A stretch of DNA of 64,000 nt. Source: Clostridia bacterium (GTDB lineage: Bacteria > Bacillota > Peptococcia > DRI-13 > UBA5745). Positions 24,087-32,903 of the stretch are shown piece by piece. How positions within the stretch are numbered: the first letter of the stretch is position 1; each line of letters begins with the position of its first letter. Location: NCBI GenBank assembly GCA_018434325.1, contig JAHDPO010000036.1, forward strand, positions 1 through 64,000, written 5' to 3'. The notes under the pieces are model-generated. The model was not told where the DNA came from and searched no databases. It was given only the letters and a program-made list of their open reading frames with translations. The translations under genes were made by a program, and so were the position numbers.

Positions 24087-25238
24087 CTACCGGCCAAAAA
24101 CACCGACTGCCCGTTTCATATTCTCCATAATCGGCACACCAAATGGGCAGCGGGTTTCACATGCGCCACATTGGATGCATTCGCCGGCAGAATGGGACAA
24201 TGCCCCATAGTGTTCCCGGACTGTTTCCGGCACTTCACCCTGCGCAATGGTCAGGTTCAAGAACTTGGTGACGTTGGCGATATCAATGCCGCTGGGGCAT
24301 GGCGCACAATGGCCGCAATACATACAATGTCCCTGCCAGCTTATTTTAGGAAGCGCTGCAAAAACTTCCGCATAGTCTTTCTCGCTGTCGGGTGCATCCT
24401 CATAAGCGATGCTGGTCATCAGGTCTTCTATTGACCGTGCGCCGACTAAAACCGAAGCCACGCCCGGCCGGGTCAATGCATAATGAATGCACTGGTTGGC
24501 TGTAAGGGCTTTTCCTGCGGGGGATAATTCGGCGCTGAGTAAATCTCCGCCGCCAAACGCCTTCATTACCGTGATTCCCACACCCAGCCGCTGGCAGGTT
24601 TCATATAGCTCCTGCCGCTCCGCATCCATATTGACAAGGGGCTTTTCGTAGTTTTTAGCATCGAATAAAGATTCCACATCTTCATCAGCGGGTAAAAGAT
24701 CATAACAGGGGTTGATGCTGAACATCAGTACGTCGATGAGGCCGCTGTTTACTGCCGCCAAGGCCGCCTGAGGATTGTGGCTTGACAGGCCAATTGATTT
24801 TATAGCTCCTGTCTTCTTAAGCTCCAGCGCATATTCCATAACCGGCCCGGTTTTGCAGCCTTCCCAGTCGGCAAGGGAATCCACATAGTGAATCATACCG
24901 ATCTCTACATAGTCCGTTTCCAAGCGCCGCAGCTGGTCCGCAAATCCTGCCTTTACCTCCGCTATATCGCGGGTGCGCTTATATTGTCCATCCTTCCAGA
25001 TGGTACAAAGATGGGCTTGCAGCACAAAGCTATCCCGGCGGCCCCTCATGGCCCTTCCCAAGTTGGAACGCAAATCGGGGTTTGGGGTATACAGATCAAT
25101 ACAGTTGACGCCTTTTGCTTCCATCAAATCGATAAACGCATTCACCTGCTCAAAAGATTTGTCCACAAACCCTTCGCAGCCCATGCCGATTTCACTGACA
25201 TTAATTCCGATCCTACCCAGTTCACGATAAATCATCAT
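24087..25238 (-). CDS. Aldo/keto reductase with C-terminal 4Fe-4S domain
   Basis: 383 residues. The N-terminal ~280 form the AKR barrel (ELGRIGINVSEIGMG, CIDLYTPNPDLRSNLGRAMR, GMIHYVD, SIGLSSHN). The C-terminal ~90 hold ferredoxin-like cysteines (CMYCGHCAPCPSGIDI and CIQCGACETRCPFGV), enough for one or two 4Fe-4S clusters. This AKR/ferredoxin class is common in anaerobes and couples NAD(P)H or ferredoxin to carbonyl reduction; substrate unknown. A MerR-type promoter precedes it. The usual catalytic Tyr may be replaced in NCIDLYTPNP, which keeps a Tyr. Confidence 0.9.
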   Translation of the reverse strand: MMIYRELGRIGINVSEIGMGCEGFVDKSFEQVNAFIDLMEAKGVNCIDLYTPNPDLRSNLGRAMRGRRDSFVLQAHLCTIWKDGQYKRTRDIAEVKAGFADQLRRLETDYVEIGMIHYVDSLADWEGCKTGPVMEYALELKKTGAIKSIGLSSHNPQAALAAVNSGLIDVLMFSINPCYDLLPADEDVESLFDAKNYEKPLVNMDAERQELYETCQRLGVGITVMKAFGGGDLLSAELSPAGKALTANQCIHYALTRPGVASVLVGARSIEDLMTSIAYEDAPDSEKDYAEVFAALPKISWQGHCMYCGHCAPCPSGIDIANVTKFLNLTIAQGEVPETVREHYGALSHSAGECIQCGACETRCPFGVPIMENMKRAVGVFGR

Positions 25239-25296
25239 ATCCCTCTATTCTATAATTCATGACGAAGGGGCTTCCCTAACCTATACACTATAATAC

Positions 25297-25327
25297 AGTA
25301 TAGAACCTAAAGTAAGGTTTAGATCAA
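25297..25327 (-). promoter_or_regulatory. MerR-type promoter of the aldo/keto reductase gene
   Basis: On the minus strand: -35 TTGATC (25322-25327), 19-bp spacer, -10 TATACT (25297-25302). The spacer contains the dyad ACCTTACTTTAGGT (25305-25318). An elongated 19-bp spacer with a centred dyad is the hallmark of promoters twisted into activity by MerR-family activators. No merR gene is in the window. Confidence 0.65.
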
Positions 25328-25434
25328 TAGGTTTTTGAAAAACTCCTTTAAACCCGAGCTATAGAATAGCCTCAGAAATCATTGACTTTTCGGTAGAACT
25401 TTGGCTCCGGCAGCCGCCGGACTTGCCAAGTCTC

Positions 25435-26202
25435 TTACATCTTGCCAGTCTTGATATCCGCAATAATATCCTTCATCTCATAAAAACCGGCAGGCTTGCC
25501 CGCCATCCAGGCAGCAACCTTGGCAGCGCCGTTGCTTAAAGCTTTCCTGTCCACCACCGTATGCTTCAGTTCAAAATATTCGTTTTCCCCGCCATACACC
25601 AAATGATGGATGCCCACAATGTCACCGGAGCGAATACAGGATACTCCCACCTCATGTTTTTGCCTGGCCTGCTCTCTGGTTGTGCGGTCAAAAACAAAGG
25701 TGGTCTCCGGCTTGGCCTCTTTGATCATGGCCATGATGATCTCCGCCGTGCCGCTGGGGGCGTCCATTTTTTTATTATGGTGCTGCTCAATCAGCTCAAT
25801 ATCCCATTCTTTGAAATATTTCAGGCTTTCCCGGATTACCTCCTGCAAATAATAGAGGCCCAAATGCATGTTGTAGCTGGCAAACACCGGAATCTGCCTT
25901 GCCGCCTCCCGCAGCATTTCGTTATGCTCCTGCTGCAGGCCCGTAGTCCCGATGACCAGGGTTTTTTGGCGCTTCACTGCATACTCGCACAAAGACTTAA
26001 CCGATTGAGGCAAAGAGAAGTCCACGATCATATCGAAATCCTCTTTGACCTCTTCCAAGCTTTGATAAACGGGGTAATCTTTGCTGCCGGGATAAAGATC
26101 CACACCGGCAACGACTTGCAGGCCCGGCGTGTTGTTGATTGCCTGGGCGGTAGCCGAACTCATTTTCCCCATACAGCCATGAGATAAGATATTCATCATC
26201 AT
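25435..26202 (-). CDS. dapB: 4-hydroxy-tetrahydrodipicolinate reductase
   Basis: 255 residues. The N-terminal nucleotide-binding segment ILSHGCMGKMSSATA is a variant of the DapB GxxGxMG motif. The substrate motif EQHHNKKMDAPSGTA contains the catalytic His and Lys, and YGGENEYFELKHTVVDRKA matches the C-terminal domain. It should reduce dihydrodipicolinate-type intermediate in lysine/DAP synthesis. Three ATGs stand in a row behind AGGGGGAA; ATG 26196 has the best spacing. It follows the FAD oxidase gene by 72 bp, an odd place for a lysine gene, so a specialised imine reductase role is possible. Confidence 0.85.
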   Translation of the reverse strand: MMMNILSHGCMGKMSSATAQAINNTPGLQVVAGVDLYPGSKDYPVYQSLEEVKEDFDMIVDFSLPQSVKSLCEYAVKRQKTLVIGTTGLQQEHNEMLREAARQIPVFASYNMHLGLYYLQEVIRESLKYFKEWDIELIEQHHNKKMDAPSGTAEIIMAMIKEAKPETTFVFDRTTREQARQKHEVGVSCIRSGDIVGIHHLVYGGENEYFELKHTVVDRKALSNGAAKVAAWMAGKPAGFYEMKDIIADIKTGKM

Positions 26203-26274
26203 TTCCCCCTCGATTTTTATTGACGGACTTTACTGGACTAATTTTTATTGGCGGATTTTGCTGTGCCGATTTCT

Positions 26275-27480
26275 CTAGGCAATGGCATATTTGTGATAAA
26301 AGCGGTCGATATCTTCCCGGCTAAACCGGGCAAGGGACAGCTGCGACAGGTCGATGCCGCTGGATAAGGGCTTGCCGGCAATCATTTCGCTGACTATCTC
26401 GCCTGTAACGGCGGATAAAGCCAGTCCGTCCCCCTCGTGGCCGGCTGCAATCACCAGGCCTTTAAGCTCCGGCACGGTGCTGATGATCGGCAGGCTGTCC
26501 GGCGTATAGGGACGCAAACCGGCGAAGCTGCGGATAATATTGATTTGTTTTAAGGCCGGAATAATTGCCGTCCCGTGCTTGGCAATCAAAACCATGGCCT
26601 GCCTGGTGGTTCTGGTGTTGTAGCCCACAAACTCCCGGGTCCCCCCCAAGAGCAGATTGCCCCTTTCCGTTTGGGTCAAAGAAAGGCCGATGCCTAATCG
26701 GTCTTCCACGCTGTTGCCCAATAAGTCCGGACGGAATTTGGCCGCAATATATTTGGCGCAATTGACAATGGTGTTGGTCAGCTTCGGTACCGGCTCCGTC
26801 ACTAAGATCTGCCCCCGGCGAGGCACAATGGGAATATCCAAGCCCATCATTTTGCCGATGAAGGGGGCGAACACACCGCCGGCATTAACCACCCAGCGGC
26901 AGCTGATCATACCCTGGTCGGTATCGACGCCGGTAATACAGTTGTCTTCGATCCGGAAGCTGCGGATTTTAGTATACAAAAGATATTTAGCGCCGTGCTT
27001 CATTGCCCCAAAGCAATATGCCTTCGTCAAATTCTGCGGGTGAATCGTGGCATCCTGATCACAATAAGTTGATCCCACCAGCTCAGCGCCTTTCATAGCC
27101 GGCTGTTTGGCCAGGGTCTGAGCCGGGTCTAAAAGGGAAACATTCAATCCGGCCGCCTTTTGCCGGTCAGCGAAGCTTTTCATTACCTCCCATTGCTCTT
27201 CCCGCTGAATAGCCAGCATGGTTCCGGTAATGGTGAAGTGGATATCAACGTCGAATTCCTTTTGCAGTGCAGGATATTTTTTGATGCTGTTCAAGGCCAT
27301 GGCCAGATGAATGCCGGGATTTTTCGACTGCAAATGAATAGCCGTATCGCAGGCGGAAGACGTGCCGTTTAAAATGTCCTGCTGTTCGATCAAAATAACG
27401 GACATGCCGGCCCGGGCGCAGTAAAAAGCAACGGCATTGCCGATTACACCGCCGCCGACAATCACAACATCAGCATGCAT
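26275..27480 (-). CDS. FAD-dependent amino-acid oxidase/dehydrogenase (DadA/HcnC-like)
   Basis: 401 residues from ATG 27480 (GGAGGGTG upstream, inside the end of the BFD gene). The Rossmann motif DVVIVGGGVIGNAVAFYCARAG binds FAD. The DAO fold continues with DQDATIHPQNLTKAY, VVNAGGVFAPFIG and the C-terminal LRPYTPDSLPIIS...AAGHEGDGLALS. Members oxidise amino or imino acids such as proline, sarcosine, D-amino acids or glycine. Coupling to the BFD protein suggests a dehydrogenase passing electrons to an acceptor. Substrate unknown. Confidence 0.9.
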   Translation of the reverse strand: MHADVVIVGGGVIGNAVAFYCARAGMSVILIEQQDILNGTSSACDTAIHLQSKNPGIHLAMALNSIKKYPALQKEFDVDIHFTITGTMLAIQREEQWEVMKSFADRQKAAGLNVSLLDPAQTLAKQPAMKGAELVGSTYCDQDATIHPQNLTKAYCFGAMKHGAKYLLYTKIRSFRIEDNCITGVDTDQGMISCRWVVNAGGVFAPFIGKMMGLDIPIVPRRGQILVTEPVPKLTNTIVNCAKYIAAKFRPDLLGNSVEDRLGIGLSLTQTERGNLLLGGTREFVGYNTRTTRQAMVLIAKHGTAIIPALKQINIIRSFAGLRPYTPDSLPIISTVPELKGLVIAAGHEGDGLALSAVTGEIVSEMIAGKPLSSGIDLSQLSLARFSREDIDRFYHKYAIA

Positions 27481-27763
27481 TTTCTCCACCCTCCTCTGCT
27501 TCGGCCAAAGTATTCAGAGTCAACGTGCGCACCGGCGGCCTGTAGCTCTGGGTCACAGGCATTTGCTGCGGGGATTCGGAGAGCATTCGTTCAATCAACC
27601 GCCGGCAGGTCCTGCCCTGGCACAAGCCCATCATGGCTTCTGTACGGTTTTTTATCCCTTTCAGACTGCGGCAGCCCTGATCGATTGCCTGCCGTACTTC
27701 TGCCTCCGTCACTTCCTGGCACCGGCAAATAATCATTTCCTCCTGTAAATGGTCTTCTTTCAT
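27470..27763 (-). CDS. BFD-type [2Fe-2S] protein
   Basis: 97 residues. Four cysteines in the BFD arrangement (CRC near residue 13-15; CQGRTC near 48-53) bind a [2Fe-2S] cluster, with the helix-turn EAEVRQAIDQGCRSLKGIKNRTEAMMG between. As in HcnA/B/C and proline-dehydrogenase complexes, such proteins act as electron-transfer partners of the adjoining FAD oxidoreductase. It overlaps that gene by 11 bp, indicating translational coupling. The third, NAD(P)-disulfide-reductase-like subunit found in related operons is not here. Confidence 0.9.
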   Translation of the reverse strand: MKEDHLQEEMIICRCQEVTEAEVRQAIDQGCRSLKGIKNRTEAMMGLCQGRTCRRLIERMLSESPQQMPVTQSYRPPVRTLTLNTLAEAEEGGENAC

Positions 27764-27863
27764 TTTAACGCCTCCTGATTTACCATCGGATCAACAGCGG
27801 CAGCTAATCAAATGATGATCAGCTATGAATATAATATTACTCCTAATTCAGAATATGTCAATA

Positions 27864-28595
27864 TTACCTGATATAATGGTCATAGTAAGTTTGTATGTCG
27901 CCGACTAAGGAATCGATATGATCCAGCATGGCTCTTTCGGCGCCGGACCCATCCTTGGCTTTGATGGCTCCCAGGATTTCCTTATGCTTGGAGACGAAGC
28001 CGGCATTGATTTTTTTGCGCAGATACTCAAAGGCTGCCGTTTGCTGCCCCATGCCGATGATCTGCATATAAATATGCTCCAGAACTTGATTTTTGGCGGC
28101 TTTGGCAATGGCTTTATGAAATTCCACATCCAATTGATTGATCCAGGAGGTGCGGTAATTTTTTTCTTCCTGTTCTAAAAGCGCTTCCATTTTGAGAATT
28201 TCTTCCTCTGTGGCACGAAGAGCAGCCAGGCGGGCCGTGCCTCCTTCAATGATGCGCCGCACTTCCAAAACCGTTAAAAAATCATCCAGCATTGCCGGAG
28301 CAATATATTTCTCCAGATCGATGGTTTGGGCCGTTATTTCCCGCAAATGCTGATCCATAGCTAAGGCTTTTATGCCTTCTGCCGTGATCAGCCGGCCTCT
28401 GTAAGTGCCGTCCTGCTGCAGATAACCGGCGTTTTCCAGTTTATTTAATATCCGGCCAACGGTGGCAGTGCTGGACTGGAAGCCTTGCTCTGCCAGGATA
28501 TTGGCAATTTGCCAGGAGCCTAGAGGCACAGCGCTGTTTTTGAACAGTTTTAATACCTGCATTTCTTTTTGTTCAAAGGTTCTTTTCGCAGCCAT
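27864..28595 (-). CDS. FCD-domain transcriptional regulator with non-GntR winged helix
   Basis: 243 residues from ATG 28595 (GGGGAAG 6 bp upstream); longer starts are possible. The N-terminal ~75 residues form a winged helix (QVLKLFKNSAVPLGSWQIAN, TATVGRILNKLENAGYLQ, RGRLITAEGIKAL) that looks more like NrpR/RNase-R-type HTH than GntR. The C-terminal ~150 residues are an FCD ligand domain (LEVRRIIEGGTARLAALRAT, DVEFHKAIAKAAKN, KHKEILGAIKAKDG). Probably senses a carboxylate or amino acid and controls the BFD/FAD/DapB genes 100 bp downstream. Divergent from the Cys-rich protein gene. Confidence 0.85.
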   Translation of the reverse strand: MAAKRTFEQKEMQVLKLFKNSAVPLGSWQIANILAEQGFQSSTATVGRILNKLENAGYLQQDGTYRGRLITAEGIKALAMDQHLREITAQTIDLEKYIAPAMLDDFLTVLEVRRIIEGGTARLAALRATEEEILKMEALLEQEEKNYRTSWINQLDVEFHKAIAKAAKNQVLEHIYMQIIGMGQQTAAFEYLRKKINAGFVSKHKEILGAIKAKDGSGAERAMLDHIDSLVGDIQTYYDHYIR

Positions 28596-28708
28596 GGCGC
28601 ACTTCCCCATCCCGTTTTTTTGTAGTATATTTGTTAAGTATACCATGTATCTGCGGTGAATATAGAGCGATCTGCGTAAAAATATAAAAAGATACGGAGG
28701 CAAAATCA

Positions 28709-29023
28709 ATGGCCGAAAAGAAAAGAAAAGCCAGCTGGGAAGGAAAGGAGTATTCCTTTTTCCGCCACGAAAAGTGCGAGAGCTTCCCCTGCCATGCCAC
28801 TACAGACCCGGAGAATTTCAATTGCCTTTTTTGCTATTGCCCACTGTATGCCTTAAAGGATAAATGCGGCGGTAATTTTGTCTATAATGCTGAGGGCATA
28901 AAGGATTGCAGCAATTGCATGGTTCCCCATAAGCGGGAGAATTACGGCTATATTATCGGCAAATTTGAGGACATTCTGGAGATTACCAAAATGCCGCCGA
29001 GTGATAAACCCGAGGCAAAATAG
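28709..29023 (+). CDS. Cysteine-rich small domain protein (PF04071-like)
   Basis: 104 residues, start ATG 28709 behind GGAGG. Nine cysteines occur in pairs (CESFPC, CLFCYCPLY, CGG, CSNCMVPH) typical of the cysteine-rich small domain, a probable metal-binding module seen in anaerobes alone or fused to cobalamin-related enzymes. No enzyme partner is present here. The gene is followed after 60 bp by a TIGR04076 gene in the same direction, suggesting an operon. Confidence 0.85.
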   Translation: MAEKKRKASWEGKEYSFFRHEKCESFPCHATTDPENFNCLFCYCPLYALKDKCGGNFVYNAEGIKDCSNCMVPHKRENYGYIIGKFEDILEITKMPPSDKPEAK

Positions 29024-29086
29024 GCTAAGCCGGATTATCTGTTTCTGTCCGCAAATTTCCATACCATTATAAAGGGGATGAAAAGA

Positions 29087-29398
29087 ATGAGAAAATGCCG
29101 AATCGAAGTTATCAAGACTCATTTCGATGAGGAGCTAGCCGCCCGTTTTGGCTGCCCAAATTTAGGCCATTGTTTTAAGCATAAAGTTGGCGACGTATTC
29201 TATACCGACTACAAAAAACCCGATGGCTTTTGTGATGAGGCCTGGAAAGCCATCTATCAGTACGTCTTTGCTATCTTTCACAACAGCGATGCTTTTTATG
29301 AAGACAGATGGCTGCAGCAGAAGGATTTAGCTATTTGCAGCTGTAATGACGGCCTGCGTCCGGTCATTTTCAAGATTGATGCCGTAGAGCAGGAATAA
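29087..29398 (+). CDS. TIGR04076 family protein
   Basis: 103 residues from ATG 29087; AAAGGGG sits 9 bp before it, whereas ATG 29078 would abut the site. The pattern CRIEVIKTHF, CPNLGHCFKHKVGDVFY, KPDGFCDEAWKAI and CSCNDGLRPVIFKI is typical of TIGR04076, a short Cys-containing family of unknown function in anaerobic bacteria and archaea. Six cysteines suggest metal or cluster binding. Likely cotranscribed with the Cys-rich small protein. Confidence 0.85.
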   Translation: MRKCRIEVIKTHFDEELAARFGCPNLGHCFKHKVGDVFYTDYKKPDGFCDEAWKAIYQYVFAIFHNSDAFYEDRWLQQKDLAICSCNDGLRPVIFKIDAVEQE

Positions 29399-29431
29399 AG
29401 ATAATCCGCGTTCCTGGCCTTATCGGCAAAC

Positions 29432-29797
29432 TTAATCTTCCGTCCCCGTTTTCTTCAAGGCTTTGATGAAAGCGGCCACAGCTTGCAACTCGTTGACATT
29501 CATCCGTTTGACCTTCCGAATGGTTTCGCTCTGCAAATCCCGCAAGGCTACTTGGCCTTTACCGGGGCTTTGGCCCGTCAAAACCCATTGGGCCGAATAG
29601 CCGTAAGTGTTCTCAATCAGCCTGGCCAAAGGCTCGGAAATAGCTTTTTTTCTGCCGCTGGTCAGAAGATAGACATAATTGGCGCTGATGCCAAGAGTTT
29701 TGGCAAACTCCACTTGTTTTATCTGTTGCTCTCGGATAATCCAGCGCATTCTCAATGCCATGGCGGCCAGGTTGGCCGGTTCGCTAATTTCCCGCAT
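29432..29797 (-). CDS. XRE-family helix-turn-helix regulator
   Basis: 121 residues. HTH_3 domain about 12-70 (LRMRWIIREQQIKQVEFAKT, LGISANYVYLLTSGRKKAIS). The C-terminal tail ETIRKVKRMNVNELQAVAAF is a short helical extension similar to the small protein at 33087. Its start overlaps the LuxR-type gene stop by 14 bp, so it is the third gene of that operon. Probably binds DNA as a dimer; targets unknown. Confidence 0.88.
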   Translation of the reverse strand: MREISEPANLAAMALRMRWIIREQQIKQVEFAKTLGISANYVYLLTSGRKKAISEPLARLIENTYGYSAQWVLTGQSPGKGQVALRDLQSETIRKVKRMNVNELQAVAAFIKALKKTGTED

Positions 29798-31415
29798 AAG
29801 TGCATTTCCCCTCCCCCATCATCTGAATGTACACCATCAGCTCTTTGCGGGAGGTAACATTCAGCTTCATATAAATACGCCGGTTGTGAGTTTTAATGGT
29901 ATTAATGGAAAGGCAGAGTATGCCCGCAATTTCCTGGGCCGTATAGCCTTGCACATACAGGTCAAAAACTGCTTTTTCCGCAGCTGAAAGCGTCTTGATA
30001 TTTTTCTCAAACTCCAGGTATAGGGCCGAAGGGACCGATGCCTGGAGTTCTTTTTTTTCGGCCCCGGCAAGCAGTTCATCCTGAGCCGCTAAAAACTCGA
30101 TTAGATCATCAATTTCAGGAATCTTCGTTTTGACGGCAGGGCCGGGGTTTTTAAGCTTTTCTAAAGCTTCCGTCACCGGACGAATATATTTGCGGCTGAT
30201 CAAAGCCGCCATGCCGATATTAACCAGCATCAAAGCCAAAAGCCCTAAAATCAAATTGTGGTTTTTAAGGGAGATCAAGTCATTAAGGCCTTTTTCCGGC
30301 ATCAGAAGCACTGCCAGCCATCGTTCTTGCCCATAGGCGGAGTTTGAGGGGTAAAGGGATACCTCCCGATGCAGGCCGGCATAGCTTTCCTTCTCTGTTT
30401 GGCGATAGACGTGAAAGCCGCCCTCATGAGGCAATATCTTTATCTCGGTATGCCGGGGCGCCGCCGGCCCCGCCGCAAAGCCTCCCGCAAACAGACCCCT
30501 GGAAAGCAGTAGCCTGTCATTTTCAAGAGGCGCAAACAGACAAAGCAGATGATCGTATCCCTCGCCTTGGGGCGTATAAGAGAGCTTAAACAGCATTTCG
30601 CTGATCTCAAAACCGCAGAGGCCGAAAACGGTACCGTCTGAGGCAATGAGTGGAGCCATACAAAGCATTACCCGCTCGCTGCTGCCCGGCAGGGCTTTGG
30701 CGTCGCTCCAGCGATAAAGCCGGGAAACCGGCAGGCTGCGTTCTTCGGCCATTGCCATGACATCGGTAAAACAAGTCATCGCACCGATATCCATCTCCAT
30801 TTGCCATTGAGGCAGCAAAGTGATTTTGTTGTTGCGGGCAATGGCCATGGGACCAAACAGGTAGCGCAGGTTGGCCGCCATGCCGTTGACTATATTAGGC
30901 TCCATATTTTTAAGATACAGGCAGGAACGAGAATTGGCAGCCTCAGGCAGCGCAGGATTTACCGTTGCATCCAGCAGCAGAAATACGCCGCTGCCTGCCG
31001 ATCTCTCCAAAGCGCCGGTAAGCCGGCCCATTTCTTCAGCCAAAAGATGCTCCAGCAAGGCGGGGTTTTCTTGCAGCTGCCGGGCGGAAAAGCCCTGTTC
31101 CTGAAGGTTCCGCTCAATATTGGCTGTCAGGGCTTTGGCCAAATCCACCGTCTGTATGGAAATAGCCCCGAAAGCTTTATAAATATTTTGGGCAATATGA
31201 TCAAGCTCCCGGTCTAAAACCGCCCTATGCTCTGTCCGGCCGGCCTGAAAAACGCCGGTGGAAAAGAGGATCAGCAAAACGCCCAGCATAATGGTATTAA
31301 GAAAAAGCAGCAGAAAGACAAACAGCCTAAGCCGCAGGGGCAGACCGTCCCGCCCGCAGCGCCTCAAGGCCTCCCGGTAAAGGCTGAAGGTTGCCGCCAA
31401 CCCTCCCTTTGGCAT
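29784..31415 (-). CDS. Membrane-bound LuxR-type sensor-regulator
   Basis: 543 residues from ATG 31415 (GGGGAGGGACTTA upstream). TM1 (about 27-50), a ~310-residue extracytoplasmic sensor, TM2 (about 370-392; LGLLALMLVNIGMAALISR), a HAMP-like linker, then a LuxR/GerE HTH at the C-terminus (LSAAEKAVFDLYVQGYTAQE, ICLSINTIKTHNRRIYMKL). The transcription factor is thus anchored in the membrane with no kinase step. It lies 16 bp after a solute-binding lipoprotein gene and overlaps an XRE gene, which suggests the lipoprotein delivers the ligand. Confidence 0.88.
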   Translation of the reverse strand: MPKGGLAATFSLYREALRRCGRDGLPLRLRLFVFLLLFLNTIMLGVLLILFSTGVFQAGRTEHRAVLDRELDHIAQNIYKAFGAISIQTVDLAKALTANIERNLQEQGFSARQLQENPALLEHLLAEEMGRLTGALERSAGSGVFLLLDATVNPALPEAANSRSCLYLKNMEPNIVNGMAANLRYLFGPMAIARNNKITLLPQWQMEMDIGAMTCFTDVMAMAEERSLPVSRLYRWSDAKALPGSSERVMLCMAPLIASDGTVFGLCGFEISEMLFKLSYTPQGEGYDHLLCLFAPLENDRLLLSRGLFAGGFAAGPAAPRHTEIKILPHEGGFHVYRQTEKESYAGLHREVSLYPSNSAYGQERWLAVLLMPEKGLNDLISLKNHNLILGLLALMLVNIGMAALISRKYIRPVTEALEKLKNPGPAVKTKIPEIDDLIEFLAAQDELLAGAEKKELQASVPSALYLEFEKNIKTLSAAEKAVFDLYVQGYTAQEIAGILCLSINTIKTHNRRIYMKLNVTSRKELMVYIQMMGEGKCTYAGN

Positions 31416-31431
31416 TAAGTCCCTCCCCTTT

Positions 31432-32820
31432 CTATGACTGCCCCGCGATAAATTCAGCAAAGGCGCCCTTTACCGCTTCCTGATAAGCAGCCTCCGGCTC
31501 CATGGTCTTTAGGTTTTCCAGATATACTTGTCGTTTTGCCGCCGCCATATTGAGAAAGGTTTTCTCCCATTTGCCGCTGATCGCATTGAAGCCGTCGAAT
31601 ACCGGCGGGACATAAAAGCTGTACCCCTGATGGAGGGCCATCGCCGTACGCAGCAAGCTGCGGATATTGGGATTGCTGTTTTCGGCAATCTCCCGCTCCA
31701 TATGATTGACAAAGGCCTGACCGGTAACGGGCAGATAGCCGGTGGAGGCTACAAAGTTCATGTTTTTCTCAGGAGCGGTAAACCATTTTAGGAATATAGC
31801 GGCGGCCTGCTCTTTTTCGGCGGTGGATTTAGCCACGGCAAACCCGCCGCCCCGCTGAATGGCAACTTTATTGCCGCCCTCAAAAACAGGGTAAGGCAGG
31901 ATGGAATAGTCCACCTGTTCCTTGGTATTGTCGGGATAGGTGATGGTCTCCCCATAAAAAAGTATGCCTGCCGTGGAGCCGGTAGAGCAGAGAATATCCC
32001 CGGTTTTGGAAAGATCAGAGGAATAGCCGTCGTAAACGGCATACCCCCCCTGCACTGCCGGCGCAAAAATCACCTGCCAAACCCGCTCCAGCTCCGGCCT
32101 CTGAAGCTGGAGAGCTTCCCCTTCAAACAAGGGAGCTCCCAACTGCTCCATACCGACCTGAAACAGATTGAAAATCGAGTCCGCCTTATAAAAGGCTTTG
32201 CCGTCATTAGGCGTCTCCGGCGTCTGTTCGTCTGTCCAGCGGTAATACTCCCGGGCCGCCCGGGCAACGCCCTCAAAGGTGGCCAGGCTGTCTGCCGTAA
32301 CGCCGGTAGCTGCCGAAAAGCGATCAAACAAGGTCTGATTAAGGAAAAGTACTTCCGTGGATTTGGCAAAAGGGAATACATAAAGCTGTCCATCGTTCAA
32401 CCGGCCTTCCGATACAAAGGCGGGCAGATACTCTTTGAGCTCTTCCTCAGTGAAATATCCGTCCAGTGGGGCCAAAAGACCTTTATCAGCAAGGGGAGCG
32501 GCAGTGGCCGGATAACAGGTGGTAATATCGGGCATGGCCGGCGCGCCGGGATCCCCGGCAGCAATCATCGCCAGCTTTTCCTGCAGGGAAGCGGAGCCGG
32601 AAATTGAAGTGACGCTGATCATGACGCCCTTCTCTTTGCCTACCGTGGCATTAAACTCTTCGATCAGGCCATCCATGGTGGCTTGCATCTGACCGCCAAA
32701 ATTATGCCAGAGATTAAGGGTAACAGGGTTTTGGGGATTGAGCCCGCTTTTTTGGCCGCAAGCGGATAGAAAAACCATTAATAGCAGCAATACCACCCAG
32801 ACTATAGGATTCTTTTTCAT
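31432..32820 (-). CDS. ABC-type extracellular solute-binding lipoprotein, family 1
   Basis: 462 residues from ATG 32820 (GGGAGGCG upstream). A lipoprotein signal (IVWVVLLLLMVFLSAC) is followed by a family-1 sugar-type binding fold (VTLNLWHNFGGQMQATMDGL, FPFAKSTEVLFLNQTLFDRF, AIQRGGGFAVAKSTAEKEQA). No permease or ATPase genes accompany it. It heads an operon with a membrane LuxR regulator and an XRE protein. I infer a sensing rather than transport role. Confidence 0.9.
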   Translation of the reverse strand: MKKNPIVWVVLLLLMVFLSACGQKSGLNPQNPVTLNLWHNFGGQMQATMDGLIEEFNATVGKEKGVMISVTSISGSASLQEKLAMIAAGDPGAPAMPDITTCYPATAAPLADKGLLAPLDGYFTEEELKEYLPAFVSEGRLNDGQLYVFPFAKSTEVLFLNQTLFDRFSAATGVTADSLATFEGVARAAREYYRWTDEQTPETPNDGKAFYKADSIFNLFQVGMEQLGAPLFEGEALQLQRPELERVWQVIFAPAVQGGYAVYDGYSSDLSKTGDILCSTGSTAGILFYGETITYPDNTKEQVDYSILPYPVFEGGNKVAIQRGGGFAVAKSTAEKEQAAAIFLKWFTAPEKNMNFVASTGYLPVTGQAFVNHMEREIAENSNPNIRSLLRTAMALHQGYSFYVPPVFDGFNAISGKWEKTFLNMAAAKRQVYLENLKTMEPEAAYQEAVKGAFAEFIAGQS

Positions 32821-32903
32821 CAGAACGCCTCCCTGTCTTCTGCCCACGGATCTACTAATAAAATAAAAAAATCACCCCAAAATCACCCCTGTTTTCCCTG
32901 AGG

